Positions 1-11,248 of a DNA stretch of 64,000 nt are shown here, piece by piece (position 1 is the stretch's first letter; the number at the start of each line of letters is the position of its first letter). Below the pieces are notes generated by a model that saw only the letters and a program-made list of their open reading frames with translations, was not told the DNA's origin and did no database searches. The position numbers and the translations under genes are program-made. The stretch is from Lingula anatina. Its lineage: Eukaryota; Brachiopoda; Lingulata; Lingulida; Lingulidae. The stretch lies in NCBI RefSeq assembly GCF_001039355.2, contig NW_019775846.1, positions 472,935 through 536,934 of the forward strand, written 5' to 3'.

Positions 1-246
1 TTTTTGCAGGACAAAAGTAAAATGCCTGCTTTTCATATTAACTTTTAAAGGTAGCTTTCCATATTTAATGGAACTTGGGGTCACACCAAAAGTGACATAT
101 ACAGTTTGCTAAAGAGAGTTTATGTGCAAAAGAAAACATTATTTTGATTAGTTTTTACAAAATTATTGTAAATTTTGGTGAAAATTAATCATTAGGCTAA
201 AACAAAAATATTATGCCCAAAATGTAACATTATTCTATTTCTGCAG

Positions 247-3200
247 CTTGATACTCTTGAGAAGAAGGAAACCCATTTGCCCAATGTTGCTGTGTTTGAA
301 AACCCAGGCTTTGGTAAGATGTGAATCAACATTTCATTTCTGAGTCTAGATAGTGTTGTTTCTAATTTCACCTGTTGCATTTGCATATGGTTGTCCCTTT
401 ATTATTGCAAGTGTATTGTTTATTCTTTTTTCTGTCACTGTTACAAAAAATTCTAATTTATTCTTTTATTTAAAAATATGCAAGTAAAGCGAGATTTCCT
501 AAAATATGACAAACAGCCAATATGAAACTAGTTTTCATGGATTCAATGAATGTATCAGTATTTTAGTTTGCTAACTTTGAGCCTAATTGATTAGTTGATT
601 TTTTAAAGAATAATGTAATTTAGGAATTTCTTCCACCTATTCATTACAGAATATGATGAGCCTCAAGAAGTTGAAGAAGTGGTGATCAGTGAGGCAGAAA
701 AAGAGGAATTTATGTGTCGCTTACTCAACTTGAAATCAAAGACTGACATATTTTTGGCCATGTTGAATGAGGCTAGAATCAAATACAGAAGCATTCAACA
801 TACTCATCCCAAAGTCTTGGTTTATAAGTAAGCACCTAATATTTTCAGTTCTCTAGGTCAGAAGCCTTGAGTTTTTTAATACATAGGACTCTGCATTACT
901 TAACAAAAAGAATAACAAAGAATATTTTTTGTTTAGAACTTTGATAGTGTTCAGCAAATATAAAATGAAAAATATCTTTAAATTGTTAATGTTCCAGAAA
1001 AATGAAAATGACAAGGTACATTGATACAGGCAGTGCATTAATCAGTTTTGGCAGGTTTTTTATTTCATGGCAGCCTTCTCCAAGATGGGTCTTTGTAATG
1101 TCAGTAACTGCTTACATTTCTATTAGCCATTGCCTGCCTCTGGTATAAAAATACAAACTGTCATATTTTCCTGATTATTTCAGAAATGTGATTCACCAGT
1201 TGTGTCGAGTGTTAACATTACTTAACAAACATGAACGTGATGTTATAATGCCTGCTGATGGGCTATCACTTCTACAGTGGGGAGACAAAACACTCAAACA
1301 CTACCTGGCTATAAGAGGGGTAAGATTTTCTTATCATCGTGAGTACTTTCATCGTGAGGTCATACTGTCAGCATTGTGTACCTATAGGTATTAATGTTGA
1401 ATTTTGTTGTGGGCTTTGGTGTAACTTTAAACATATCGTGTTTCTCTTTTCTTGGGGGGAGAACCCTGCCCAACAAGTGACCATGCTCAGATTCATTTCA
1501 CATTTTATTAACTGCAAAAGGATTGGTTTTAATCACCCTCTGTAGGCTGACCCTTTCTGGATAATATAAGGGGTTTTCTTACTATATATTTTGATGATAT
1601 TTTTATGCAGTGCAGTGCAACCAGTTGTATTGTGTTCCCAGTAAGGCAAGATCATGTAGCATTTGATTACACATTTTAAAATACTTTGACTTGATTATGG
1701 ACTGCAAATACTTTGTAATGAAAACAAAACCTCTTTGGTAAGTATTTATTTAGAGTAATTTTCTCTTATTTTAATGTTTTATCTTTTGTAACAGTGTTAG
1801 AAGAAAGATAAAACATTAAAATTTACTTTTACTCCTTTGAAATATTAGGCTATGAATAACAACACCAAAGACAATGGCAAACAGCATCCAGATGACACCA
1901 GTGAACATGGCACAGTATTTACAACTTTTGGATACAGTGATGGGTATGTTTTAATTAAGTACACCCTAAAATTATTTCTTGTGCATGCAAGTTAATATCT
2001 TGTCTGATTTCATTATATATCAGTCAGTTACAGAGCACTTACCAGTTTTAAACTATTTCACATTCTTCCTGGTTCTCGTGGTTTTCCTTTTAAAGCACGT
2101 AACACTTAGTTCTCAATTCAACTATATTGAAACGTGAAGTTGACTGAAAATGCATCATATAAAACCAAGGAATTGCTAAGGCGAAATGGACTCTCTTTTA
2201 TCTTTTGGTGTGATGATGCGTTTTGTGTCAAGTTTCAGTTTTCTTTGTTAGAAAGGAGTTTTATTGCCATTTTTTCTTTCACTTTTCAATTAGGTCAGTA
2301 TGAGCACACAGGCATCACTGTGTATGTGAAAAAAAGTATTTACAATAATAAATTAAATTCCACATATTAATTAGCGAGCATGTAAGTCATTACGTAGTAT
2401 AAGCTTCTCCTCTTAAACTGTTTGTTGTAAATGATTGTCAGCTGTTATATCTTTATGGAATCCTTACAATAGGGTGCGCATACCAGTTACAGAACTGTGG
2501 TAAGTGTTTAGGTGTCCCCAATTGATCCTGCTTCAAGGTGGTGATGTTGTCACAGCATTTAATTTGTCCTAGTTGATAAATGTTCTAGTGCTTGACCTTT
2601 TTTTTTTTCAATGTATAATCAGTTTTTTATGTAGTTTTCTTGAGACAGTAAAATATAAGCTAATATGTATTTTAAATGATCCAACAGCAAATCATCTTAG
2701 AGGATATCAGATTTACAATATTTGTAAAGTACGTATTAAATACTTTTTGTGCGACACGGAACAACGTTGACTGCTTAGAGGTATCGCAAATAAGGTGATG
2801 ATGGAAAGAATGGATTTTTTAAAAATTGATAGCAAATCTAGATTTTTTGGGGTTGGGACAGGCAAAATTAATGGTGGATAGGATGGCAGAGAGATTAAAT
2901 CTTTTTGATTGTTTCACAAAAGAATGATGAAGATGACAGATTTTCAGAGTACTGGAATGAAAGTGTTATCATGCAGTCGTCAAAATATTAAGGGATGTAT
3001 GTTTATTTGATAGCTATTTATGGAAATATTGGGTCTTATTTCAATTTCCTACTCTGTGTTTGACACCGTCCTCTTACCTTACTATTTGAATTTGTATCTG
3101 TCATTAATATAGCACCCTGAGTTTCAGAACACTGACAGTGACTTTCTATCCAATGCTATCATCATTTTAATTCGTGTGATTGTCTTGGGCATAATAGTGG

Positions 3201-3678
3201 TAATGTAGACTCTGAACCTCAGGGTGCTTAGATGGTAGAACATTTCTAATTGTGAATATTGGTGGATGGTTGGTAGGTGAGACATGATCTTTAGTGATTA
3301 TTTGGGTTATGGTTCAATTTTGTATTTGATTTATGTGTGGGAGAACATTAGCTCCTACATCATACTTTGTTTTGCTAACTTGACAATATAGTTTACTGTG
3401 TAATATAAAAGCATTTTAGTAGTCAAGTCTTTTGTCTTGAATTTATGCAATATTATTATTACAGTATAATCTAATGAATATTAATTACTTGTAGGGATGA
3501 ACTTAATAGAAAGCCTTTTGAAGTTACATCACTGTGCAATTTTGTCTTTTTCAGATCTCTGAACAAGCTGCATCTGTCCCTCTCCTCCAGGAACTCCCAT
3601 GACTCTGATGAGATGTCAGACTATTCAGGACAGTTTCCAATTAATCTGGAGGATACTACGTCTCCTATTGAAGTGTAG
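247..3678 (+). CDS. Unrecognised protein, C-terminal five exons (gene enters from left edge)
   Basis: Five exons join in one open frame: 247-313, 650-827, 1184-1319, 1849-1943 and 3555-3678, each with AG/GT borders, ending in TAG at 3676-3678. Together they give about 200 C-terminal residues; the N-terminus lies left of the window. The first two exons hold an acidic linker (EYDEPQEVEEVV). Exons 2-3 hold an amphipathic, probably all-helical domain containing LLNLKSKTDIFLAMLNEA and VIHQLCRVLTLLNKHE. The last two exons are polar and Ser/Thr/Asp-rich (SSRNSHDSDEMSDYSG), so probably disordered and phosphorylatable. There are no membrane segments and no catalytic motif I know. I cannot assign a family. 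The frame continuity and splice sites make it a real gene; function is unknown. Confidence 0.75.
1768..1822. repeat. Perfect 19-bp stem hairpin before an acceptor site
   Basis: Positions 1768-1786 are the exact reverse complement of 1804-1822, with a 17-nt loop. It lies in the intron of the left-edge gene, 27 bp before the exon starting at 1849. It could be a tiny foldback element or affect splicing. Confidence 0.7.
3113..3226. repeat. Small MITE-like element, CACCCTGAG family (copy 1)
   Basis: Terminal inverted repeats CACCCTGAGTTTCAGA (3113-3128) and TCTGAACCTCAGGGTG (3211-3226) differ at one base. The same ends occur at 35704-35789. It sits in the last intron of the left-edge gene. Confidence 0.65.
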
Positions 3679-6600
3679 CATTTCAAGCTGCTCTGGTTGA
3701 TAAAGCTGGTCCAGGTCATTTTAGCACAAATTCTGCTGTAGCCAAATAATCAATTGTCACAGTATATCAGATCAGTGATAAAATGGTCAAAATTGATTAG
3801 ATCAAATTTCCCTTTGCCAAATGGATGGTTTTGTAGTTTATGAAAAAATAAAATAAGCTTTAAGCTCCTTGATATTAAACATGGATACCGTGCACTGGAG
3901 CTGGAGATACAAGCTGTGCAGGACACAGTTGTTTTTAAAATGCAATGAGCACTTTTTAATACAAATCTCAAAGAAGAACAACCTATTTTAATTTGTCATG
4001 CCTGTGTTGAATGTTTTTGCAGCTTGGTTAAACTTCAAAAGTATGATTCTTGATAGTTATTGGAAATAAAAGCATCTTTTGTCTCAGTCATTAAAATTTG
4101 TAGATATGTAGAGAGTAGATCCCACTGTAAGAGTATTGCCAATGCCAATACAGGGTGACCTGGAGTTATGTACAGCTTGCATTCAGCCAGGTTGTTTGTA
4201 AGTGCATTTGTTTGTGAATCCAATACAAAGTGGGTTGCAGGATGCTATATGCATGGAAGTATATGGGTTTTTAAGTCCCCATGTGAAATAGAGTGTTGTA
4301 CATAAAAAAGAGTTTTACAAATTTTATTTTTTTAAATGTTTATAATCTTACCTTGAAAACGTGCAGAACGTTGTATTGTTCATAACTCTTGGGTCACTGT
4401 ACATGCTGTAGATGTGTGATTTTTCTTGATAGTAGCGGTATGAATCTCCTATTTAGTAGAGAATGATTACAGGAAATATATTTTACAGATATATTGTTGA
4501 AGTTAGAAAACATTCCACTAGTATTTTATAACATGCTAGTAATTCTTTAGATTATTACTGAGCTGAAATTGCTTATATTGCTTAGTTTACTATCTGATAA
4601 TTTCAGATTAAATAAAATAGGTTGTCAAAATGTAAACTTTTTATAAATGTTTGTCGCACAAATGTCTACTTTAATAACACCTTTGATATGAATGAGTCAA
4701 CTTAGGATATATTTTATAATCTTTTCTGCCTTGCAATATATTGTCACTGCAATGACACTAGTAATATGACATAGTCAACATGGGTATATTTTAAAATTAT
4801 TCTTCTTTTATATTAAATAATATTTCTTCTTTGCAATATACAACGGTCTGAATGTGACTTTTTCAGTTTGCAATACAAGGCTGGTTATTTATTTTTGTTG
4901 TAAATGTACAATTGAGTGCATATGTATTAGCCGCATGCCTTATATGCAGAACATTCCAAACTGTAAATTGAGGGAAACTGATGAAAATACTAAAATATTT
5001 TGCCTACAATTTTAGTATTTTTCCTGGCACTATGAGATTGTTTGACTTTTATTGTATCATTTGTTTTAAAGCATAAACTAAAATGTGGATATTTAACTAT
5101 TGAGATTATTTATAAATTCTACATTCAAGTGTTCATGTGGGCAGTGTGTTGATAAAAACAAAGGGCACGTGCACAAGCATAATGCAAATCTTTACACATT
5201 GCATGAGTGAGTTCTTTTTAAACAGGTGAAAGTATTTTTGTTTTGAATTATTCAATTTATTGTAAAAAATGCAGTCTGTCTTATTTGAATACTTATATAA
5301 TTTTAACATGGCAGTATGTCTAGCAGTTACTTTGTTGGTGATTTTAGGATTCTACTTTTACAATTGCAATCAAAATAAAATGGTAGTCATAAAGATTAGT
5401 TTTATGATGAATGGACACTGAAGCACAAAGCACGAACTTTCAGCTATTAGCATGGAGATGACTGTGATAAATGAGTACCATATGGAATTATTTCCTTTTA
5501 TCATTTAACAAGCTACCATATGTGCTCAATAGATTACTGCCACCTGGAGTTGAAAACATTGGTTGTCTTTGCACTGATGAAGAAAAACTATAAACTATGT
5601 GAATTAAAATAAATAATTAAAGTTGAAAGGTTTTTATTTGTTTTTATTTTTAGTTTTTGCCCTTTTTCCAAATAGAATGATGATAAGGTCATATACAATA
5701 TTTTGACCAAAGATTATCAACCTTTAACCCTTACTACAGTATTATATTGCACTATATGTTTCAATGCATGGTCACTTCAAAAAAGGTCATTTAAATGGTC
5801 ATCTACAGGCCCAGTGCTTTACTGTCAAACCATTACTAATTGTCAGAGTGCCTGAGGAAATCCATTTCCCTGAATCTACAATACGTTTTTTGCAATTTCA
5901 TAAATTGGATCATACATGTGCATTGTACCCATAAAAACAGGGATGTAAGCATGTTCGCAGTGTATTGCAGGTGGAAAAATCATTAGGTTTCAAGATCAGA
6001 TAAACCCCAGAAACTCCAATCCAAGCCAATCACGTAAAAATTAACCTTTTCATTAAAGAGACGGTACATAGTATTTTGCGTGGAAAAATTACTAAAAAAT
6101 TATTCTTCATTTTTTGACATTTTAAAGTACTTCTTATCTATCACCCTATTGACTTTACATAAAAGTATGTTTTTGAGACCTTTTTTTTCTTTACTTAACT
6201 TGGCAAAAACCATGTTAAAGGTTATGATTGAACCCCTTCTAATTTCACTTACTGTTGAAATTTACCACATTGGTCATGTCATCACTTAATTAATGACATA
6301 TTGCATGCCTTTGACATTAGAAGTTTATTTGACAGGGAAGTAGGCAGACTAAAGACAAAAATCCCTTGTTTTTATTACCTCTTTTCCTTAACTTTGCTTA
6401 AGCAAAGTCAGTGGTTACATGCACCCTTGCATTTTTACTTCCAGCTAAAATGTAAGTTTTCTATATTAGTCATGTCATTATCTAATGGCAAGCAGCATGT
6501 CCGAGACAACAGTGTTCTATTTTATGACAAGGAAGTAGATTGTAGATTAAAGACAACAAAAATCCCATGCACTATCCCTTAAAGTATACAAATTAGAAAT

Positions 6601-6705
6601 AATTTCCTGGCACTCCTTGAACTGGAATGAACATCATTTGTCAAATCCTTCATGTAATTGAAAAAAAAATGAATTTGGTATGATACAAATGCAGCATTCA
6701 GTTGG
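3679..6705 (+). other. 3' region of the left-edge gene and intergenic DNA
   Basis: This AT-rich stretch follows the TAG stop. Several AATAAA hexamers occur (for example near 3847 and 4066), so the transcript could end at more than one place. It holds a weakly conserved tandem repeat (4686-4741 and 4764-4841), a 13-bp hairpin near 4987-5025 (AAAATACTAAAAT against ATTTTAGTATTTT), and a diverged direct repeat at 6274-6566. No gene is supported here; the open frames at 6080-6582 lie in the repeat and lack coding character. Confidence 0.55.
6274..6566. repeat. Diverged direct repeat
   Basis: Two copies of a roughly 90-bp segment (6274-6365 and 6468-6566) share GTCATGTCAT, a GACA..GGAAGTAG block and AAAGACAA...AAAATCCC in the same order. 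They are about 190 bp apart. Origin is unknown. Confidence 0.5.
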
Positions 6706-6713
6706 TATATAAG
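6706..6713 (+). promoter_or_regulatory. TATA box of the repeat-tail secreted protein gene
   Basis: TATATAAG stands 34 bp before an initiator-like TCAGTG (6738-6743), the usual TATA-to-start spacing. The coding start is only 16 bp downstream of that putative start (ATG 6756), implying a very short leader. None of the other promoters in the window shows such a clear TATA box. Confidence 0.65.
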
Positions 6714-6755
6714 GAGTAAGTCACGCAGTTACATGCATCAGTGAGGGATGCAACA

Positions 6756-8810
6756 ATGAAGCTGGTCATTTTTATACTCATTTTGAGTGCTGTCCATGTA
6801 GGTGGGTCAAATGTGATGTGTAATTCCAGAAGTCCAGAATCTCCTCCATGCAGCCCCAGTGAGCCATGCCGTTGTGTTGTGTGGTATAGTCCCCTAACAC
6901 GGGACCAACAAGGAAAACCTTATATTAGACCACCGTTGACCGGCTGCTTTTGTGATCCTGAGGGAGCAGAAAAGCCTGTTTGGACATTCTTTAATAAACC
7001 AGTGGTGAGTAGTTATTTTATCACCTAGGGGTTGCTTTAATGAAGAAAGAGGAATGGGCGTGCACCCCAACCTCTGCCAGCTCTGTTCAAAAATACATTG
7101 TTACAGTTCCAATCAAACACCTGTGAATCTACCCCAGCCCTATTAAAAGATCACCTGATTTTTGTCATATTAGATGGATTCCTTCAGGCCCCTTTCAAAT
7201 CAACTGGGTTCTACAGTCAAGCTTTTATTGCTCTTGATGCTAATTTTATGAGATAGGTAGTCAATGTTTGTTTGTTTTGAAACCTCTGAATTTACTGAAC
7301 TTTGTCTTCTGTGTTCCTGGAATCTTGCTTACAAAAATCTTTTATGCAGTTTCTCCAATGTGAGAGGCTTTCCACAGTGGTGCAATACACTTGTCCTGCA
7401 ATGGTCCAATTATACCATATGTTGTTACATTGTATAAGCATGTGAAAAGTACACCTGTATTATAAACTTTCATGACATCTTGACTGTTTTGACACTCCCT
7501 CACTATGAGGAATCACAAGGGACACATTTTTCTTGGGGGAGTCAAAGTTCTTTGCCCTTTCTCATATTTAGTTGATAATTGCTAAGAAATTGATCAAGGC
7601 TTCATTCACATGGAATGTCTATTTTCTAAAAATCTATTTTCTATTCGCGCTATCTTATGATCACGGTCTGTGCCCTGAATATCCCGCTGCGTAATTACTG
7701 GCAGTGCGAGCCAGTTACTTATAGTAACTTATAGTAACTGGCCCACGCTGCCAGTAATTACGCCGCGGGATATTCAGGGCACAGACCGTGATCATAAGAC
7801 ATACCACGAATAGAAAATAGAATTTAGAAAATAGACATTGCATGTGAATGAAGCCCAAGACTGTAGTGGCAGTTGAAAGCTTACTGTAATTTAAACTGAA
7901 GTTTAATGCAATTCATAAATCTACCCAAATAGGTGAACCTACATCAGTTTATGAAATCATTTTCAAAATTCTTAAATAATCTATTGCTAACAAAACATTT
8001 TTTCCAAAGACAATCGTCAATTTTGTTTTTTTTTTAGTGAGAAATTACTGTAAACTGTAATCACTGCAGTGATGCCAGAAATAATGAATATGGCTGCAGA
8101 ACTGATATCTAGGCCAGAATTCTTAAACTTTTTGGTCAACAATTTTTCCTTGATCATGTGCTGGCTATGGAGAGGACAGGCAGCAAGTATGCACTCACTT
8201 TTATTCAGAACTCAGAGATGTCATCCCAGGGACGTACAGATATATAAAAATTAAGACTTATCATAGCATTAAGAAGAGAGTTGCAGGCATTTTTTCATGA
8301 ACAATATTCAAAGAGACAAAAAATATTATTTTTCAGGGATCTACATATGGATCTTTAAATGAACAACCAGGACCTCCAGATACACAAAGTCAACATGGAA
8401 CCCCAGGGTCAAGCAGGCAACCAGGACCCCCAGGATCACACAGGCAGCCAGGACCCCCAGGATCCCCAGGAACAAGCAGGCAACCAGGACCCCCAGGATC
8501 ACACAGGCTACCAGGACCCCCAGGATCCCCAGGATCATACAAGCAACCAGGACCCCCAGGTTCACCTGAGCAACCAGGACCCCCAGGTTCACCTGAGCAA
8601 CCAGGACCCCCAGGATCACACAAGCAACCAGGACCCCCAGGATCACACAAGCAACCAGGACCCCCAGGTTCACATGAGCAACCCGGACCCCCAGCCTCAT
8701 CTAAGCTGCCAGGACCCCCAGGTTTCAACAGTCCTCCAGGACCCCCAGGGTCAAACACACAACATCCACCAACAATTGTACCAAGAGGACCTCCAGGATC
8801 ACAAGAATGA
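6756..8810 (+). CDS. Small secreted Cys-rich protein with Gly/Pro/Gln repeat tail (collagen-like)
   Basis: Two exons, 6756-7004 and 8337-8810, join in phase 0 to give 240 residues. ATG 6756 is chosen because it starts a clear signal peptide ([17 protein letters not shown]). The rest of exon 1 has six cysteines, two as adjacent CxC pairs (CRC, CFC), and is Pro/Ser-rich. Exon 2 encodes about twelve units of the form QPGPPGSxx, 9 residues (two of 12), ending GPPGSQE and a TGA. Gly occupies two of every three triplet positions, so a continuous collagen helix is not expected. It is likely extracellular: a matrix, mucus, adhesive or structural protein. I do not recognise the family. A TATA box precedes it and an AATAAA follows. 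Its 1.3-kb intron carries a MITE. An extra middle exon cannot be excluded. Confidence 0.7.
7598..7855. mobile_element. Palindromic MITE, family A (complete copy)
   Basis: The 258-bp sequence folds on itself almost end to end: GGCTTCATTCACATG at the left matches CATGTGAATGAAGCC at the right, and the inner arms share GATCACGGTCTGTGCCCTGA and CTGCCAGTAATTACG. A related copy is at 46795-47035 and one arm at 12816-12890. No coding capacity. It lies in the intron of the repeat-tail gene. Confidence 0.85.
8367..8755 (+). repeat. In-gene minisatellite, 27-bp units (some 36 bp)
   Basis: Units of the type CAACCAGGACCCCCAGGA plus a variable 9-bp end encode QPGPPGSxx. Units are multiples of 3, so frame is kept when copies are gained or lost, and other frames and the opposite strand also stay open by chance. 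Confidence 0.9.
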
Positions 8811-8967
8811 CCTACCCCCCTGGACAGCGGGATACCATGACCACACAAGGGCAACCAGGCCCCCAGCCTTATAGGGCAAATTAACCAAGGTCTCCAAAAC
8901 CTCAGCATGTTTCATGGGTTAGGATATTCCAAAAATCCCAAACTTGAATAATGTATTGATTATTTAT

Positions 8968-8973
8968 AATAAA
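8968..8973 (+). terminator. Probable poly(A) signal of the repeat-tail gene
   Basis: AATAAA lies 158 bp past the TGA stop at 8808-8810, followed by T-rich sequence. It is the first hexamer after the stop. Confidence 0.5.
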
Positions 8974-11248
8974 TATATCAAAACATTTTATCTTCTATTT
9001 ATTTGTAAATAAGTCATTATTAAAAAAACAGTATCTTATAAATGGCTGTATTTGAATTTATCTATCAAAAAGATAAACTATTCAGGTTGCTTCACTAGCA
9101 ATTGCAGAATTCAAAGGATGTGAAAACTTCAAAAATTGTTTTAACCATAACTTATATTTATTTGTATACATGTATAATAACATACAGTGAATGAGAGAAG
9201 AAGGAGACAAGTATTTAATTAGCATTCACAAAGTTCTCCTAAATGTATGTGAACCTTAAGGCACATAATTTCAGCAAAAACTAGTGTCATTATTTGCTGC
9301 TGAATATTAAATACCGCCAGTGATGCTGTCAACCATCAGCACACTCACATCGCAGTTTGATATTGCATTTTAAAAATTGATTTAGGAAGATGTCACATTT
9401 CTGCAGGACAAATAGTCCACTTTTTACAGGTAATACTTGATTGTTAATGAAATGAAATATGTACAAATAAATACTGATGATAAGAAAGCGCACCAGCTTA
9501 GAGGACATAGGATAAAATAGGAAGCTATCAGAGGAATATCTGATTTTTACATTGTCATCAAATATGAGCTATAGGTAATATCACTGAATCATCAATATCA
9601 CTGCATAAATAAAGTTGCTTAAAGTGAAGTTAAAATTGATTTTAACAAATTAATATCTCTTTCTGAGCATTCAATTTATGATCTTGAATTTTCAAAATCT
9701 TTTAAAAATAAATCTTTTATCAAAATGTCAATCATAAATTATATTTGGAGTGCCAGATATCTCTGTGAAAATGGCTTATTAGCAAACAATACTCATGGGT
9801 GTTATTTTCTAGGACAAAAATATACAAACATTTGAAAAAAAAGCTTAATGTAGTATGTTTTACTTGAGCCAAAAGAAAATATATCTGCTTTTTTCTATTT
9901 CAGATAACATCAATCAATGTGGCATCACTTAAATGAATGCCAAACACCCTGAGTTTCCCAGATTTCTGGAAACACATGTATTATCAGCAAGCCTTTGCCA
10001 TCTCCAGTCACTTTTGAATTAATGGATTTGATTTACTTGGAAACCAAAGCATGTGGTATTTGGTTAAAGGCTTCTGGAAACTGCAGAGGAATGATGATAA
10101 TAGAAATGAATTTTCAGTATGTGTGCAACTCAGTGTGGTGCCAGATTATTCTAGAGGCAAGGAAGCACGTGAGAGAGGTCTTCACAAGGGCCCTTTCATA
10201 AAATATGCTACAGACCTAGGACCAAATATTGGGTCCTATAGTTCAGACCAAGCACTATGGACCTGCACATGCATAATAAGATTTAGCACTTTGATTGAAA
10301 CCTAAGGTAATTACTTGATCTTTTCATGGGGAGAAAATTGTGAATTTAACAGACACTGTGTTTTTTAAGTCATAATTTTTTTTTAATTAGAACTTTCTTA
10401 TTGAGTGGTAGCAACAAAATTACAAAGCAGGTTTCTCTATAGTTCTATTCTGTGTAGTAAATGCACAACAAATGCTATATAGAAATATAATTTTTGTGAT
10501 TATAAAATTGTTTCTGAAAAATTTAGTATTTTTTGCCCATTAAAAAGATCAAGTAATTACCGTATTACATACTCTCTTCCACTATCCTTTATGTGCTCCC
10601 TATTGTCACAGGAATGAACATAACACATGTATCTCACCCCAAGCCTTGAAAGACCTGATATTGCACCACATTTTCTTTGGCAAACCAAAATAAAAATATC
10701 ATAACCATAACAATTATAACAGTTAAGAAACAATTGCACCTAGCTCCGAGCACCTTCTTAAAAATCACAAACAAATATGAATATAATATGTAATTATGCA
10801 AAATTTGACACATGCAAAATAAAAGATATCACTCATAAATTAAAATTTATGAAAGCACCATAACAAATCTCAAGTAATTGTGACCAAATGTGAAATTGTT
10901 AAAATGAGTTTAATTTTTTTTTAAATGTCATTCATGTAAATATTTTAAAAATCACATTGTGACCTAGTAGTTTTCAATAACATAAACTGTGACCTCATGG
11001 TTTTCAATTGTTTTATGTTATAAGAAAAATTCACGTTTTACAATTGTATTAAATACACAAAATATTTTGAGACAATCTTGAAATCCTTCAAATAAATCCA
11101 TTTTGTGCAAGAATAAGCACCTTCTGATCATATTCTGATCATTTTAACATTTTTTGTTTGCACCATTACTTAACAATATACAGTTTCTGTTTAAATTCAG
11201 CACTTGTGTATAGTTTTAATGTAACATCCTGGATTTCTGCAGAGAATA
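8974..11248. other. Intergenic region between convergent genes
   Basis: AT-rich sequence between the repeat-tail gene and the 3' end of the tamalin-like gene, which is read from the other strand. It holds a MITE at 10306-10561. The 3' untranslated part of the tamalin-like mRNA must lie at its right end. I see no further exon with good splice sites and protein similarity. Confidence 0.5.
10306..10561. mobile_element. MITE with 19-bp perfect inverted ends
   Basis: GGTAATTACTTGATCTTTT at 10306-10324 is the exact reverse complement of 10543-10561, and similarity continues inward for several bases. One base outside each end lies TA, which fits a TA target duplication of Tc1/mariner-type elements. 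There is no ORF of note inside. Confidence 0.65.

Noticed and set aside
8341-8908. Long open frames on the minus strand and in other plus frames over the Gly/Pro repeat
   Set aside because: They are shadows of the in-frame 27-bp repeat. The real frame is fixed by the splice junction at 8337 and the signal-peptide exon.
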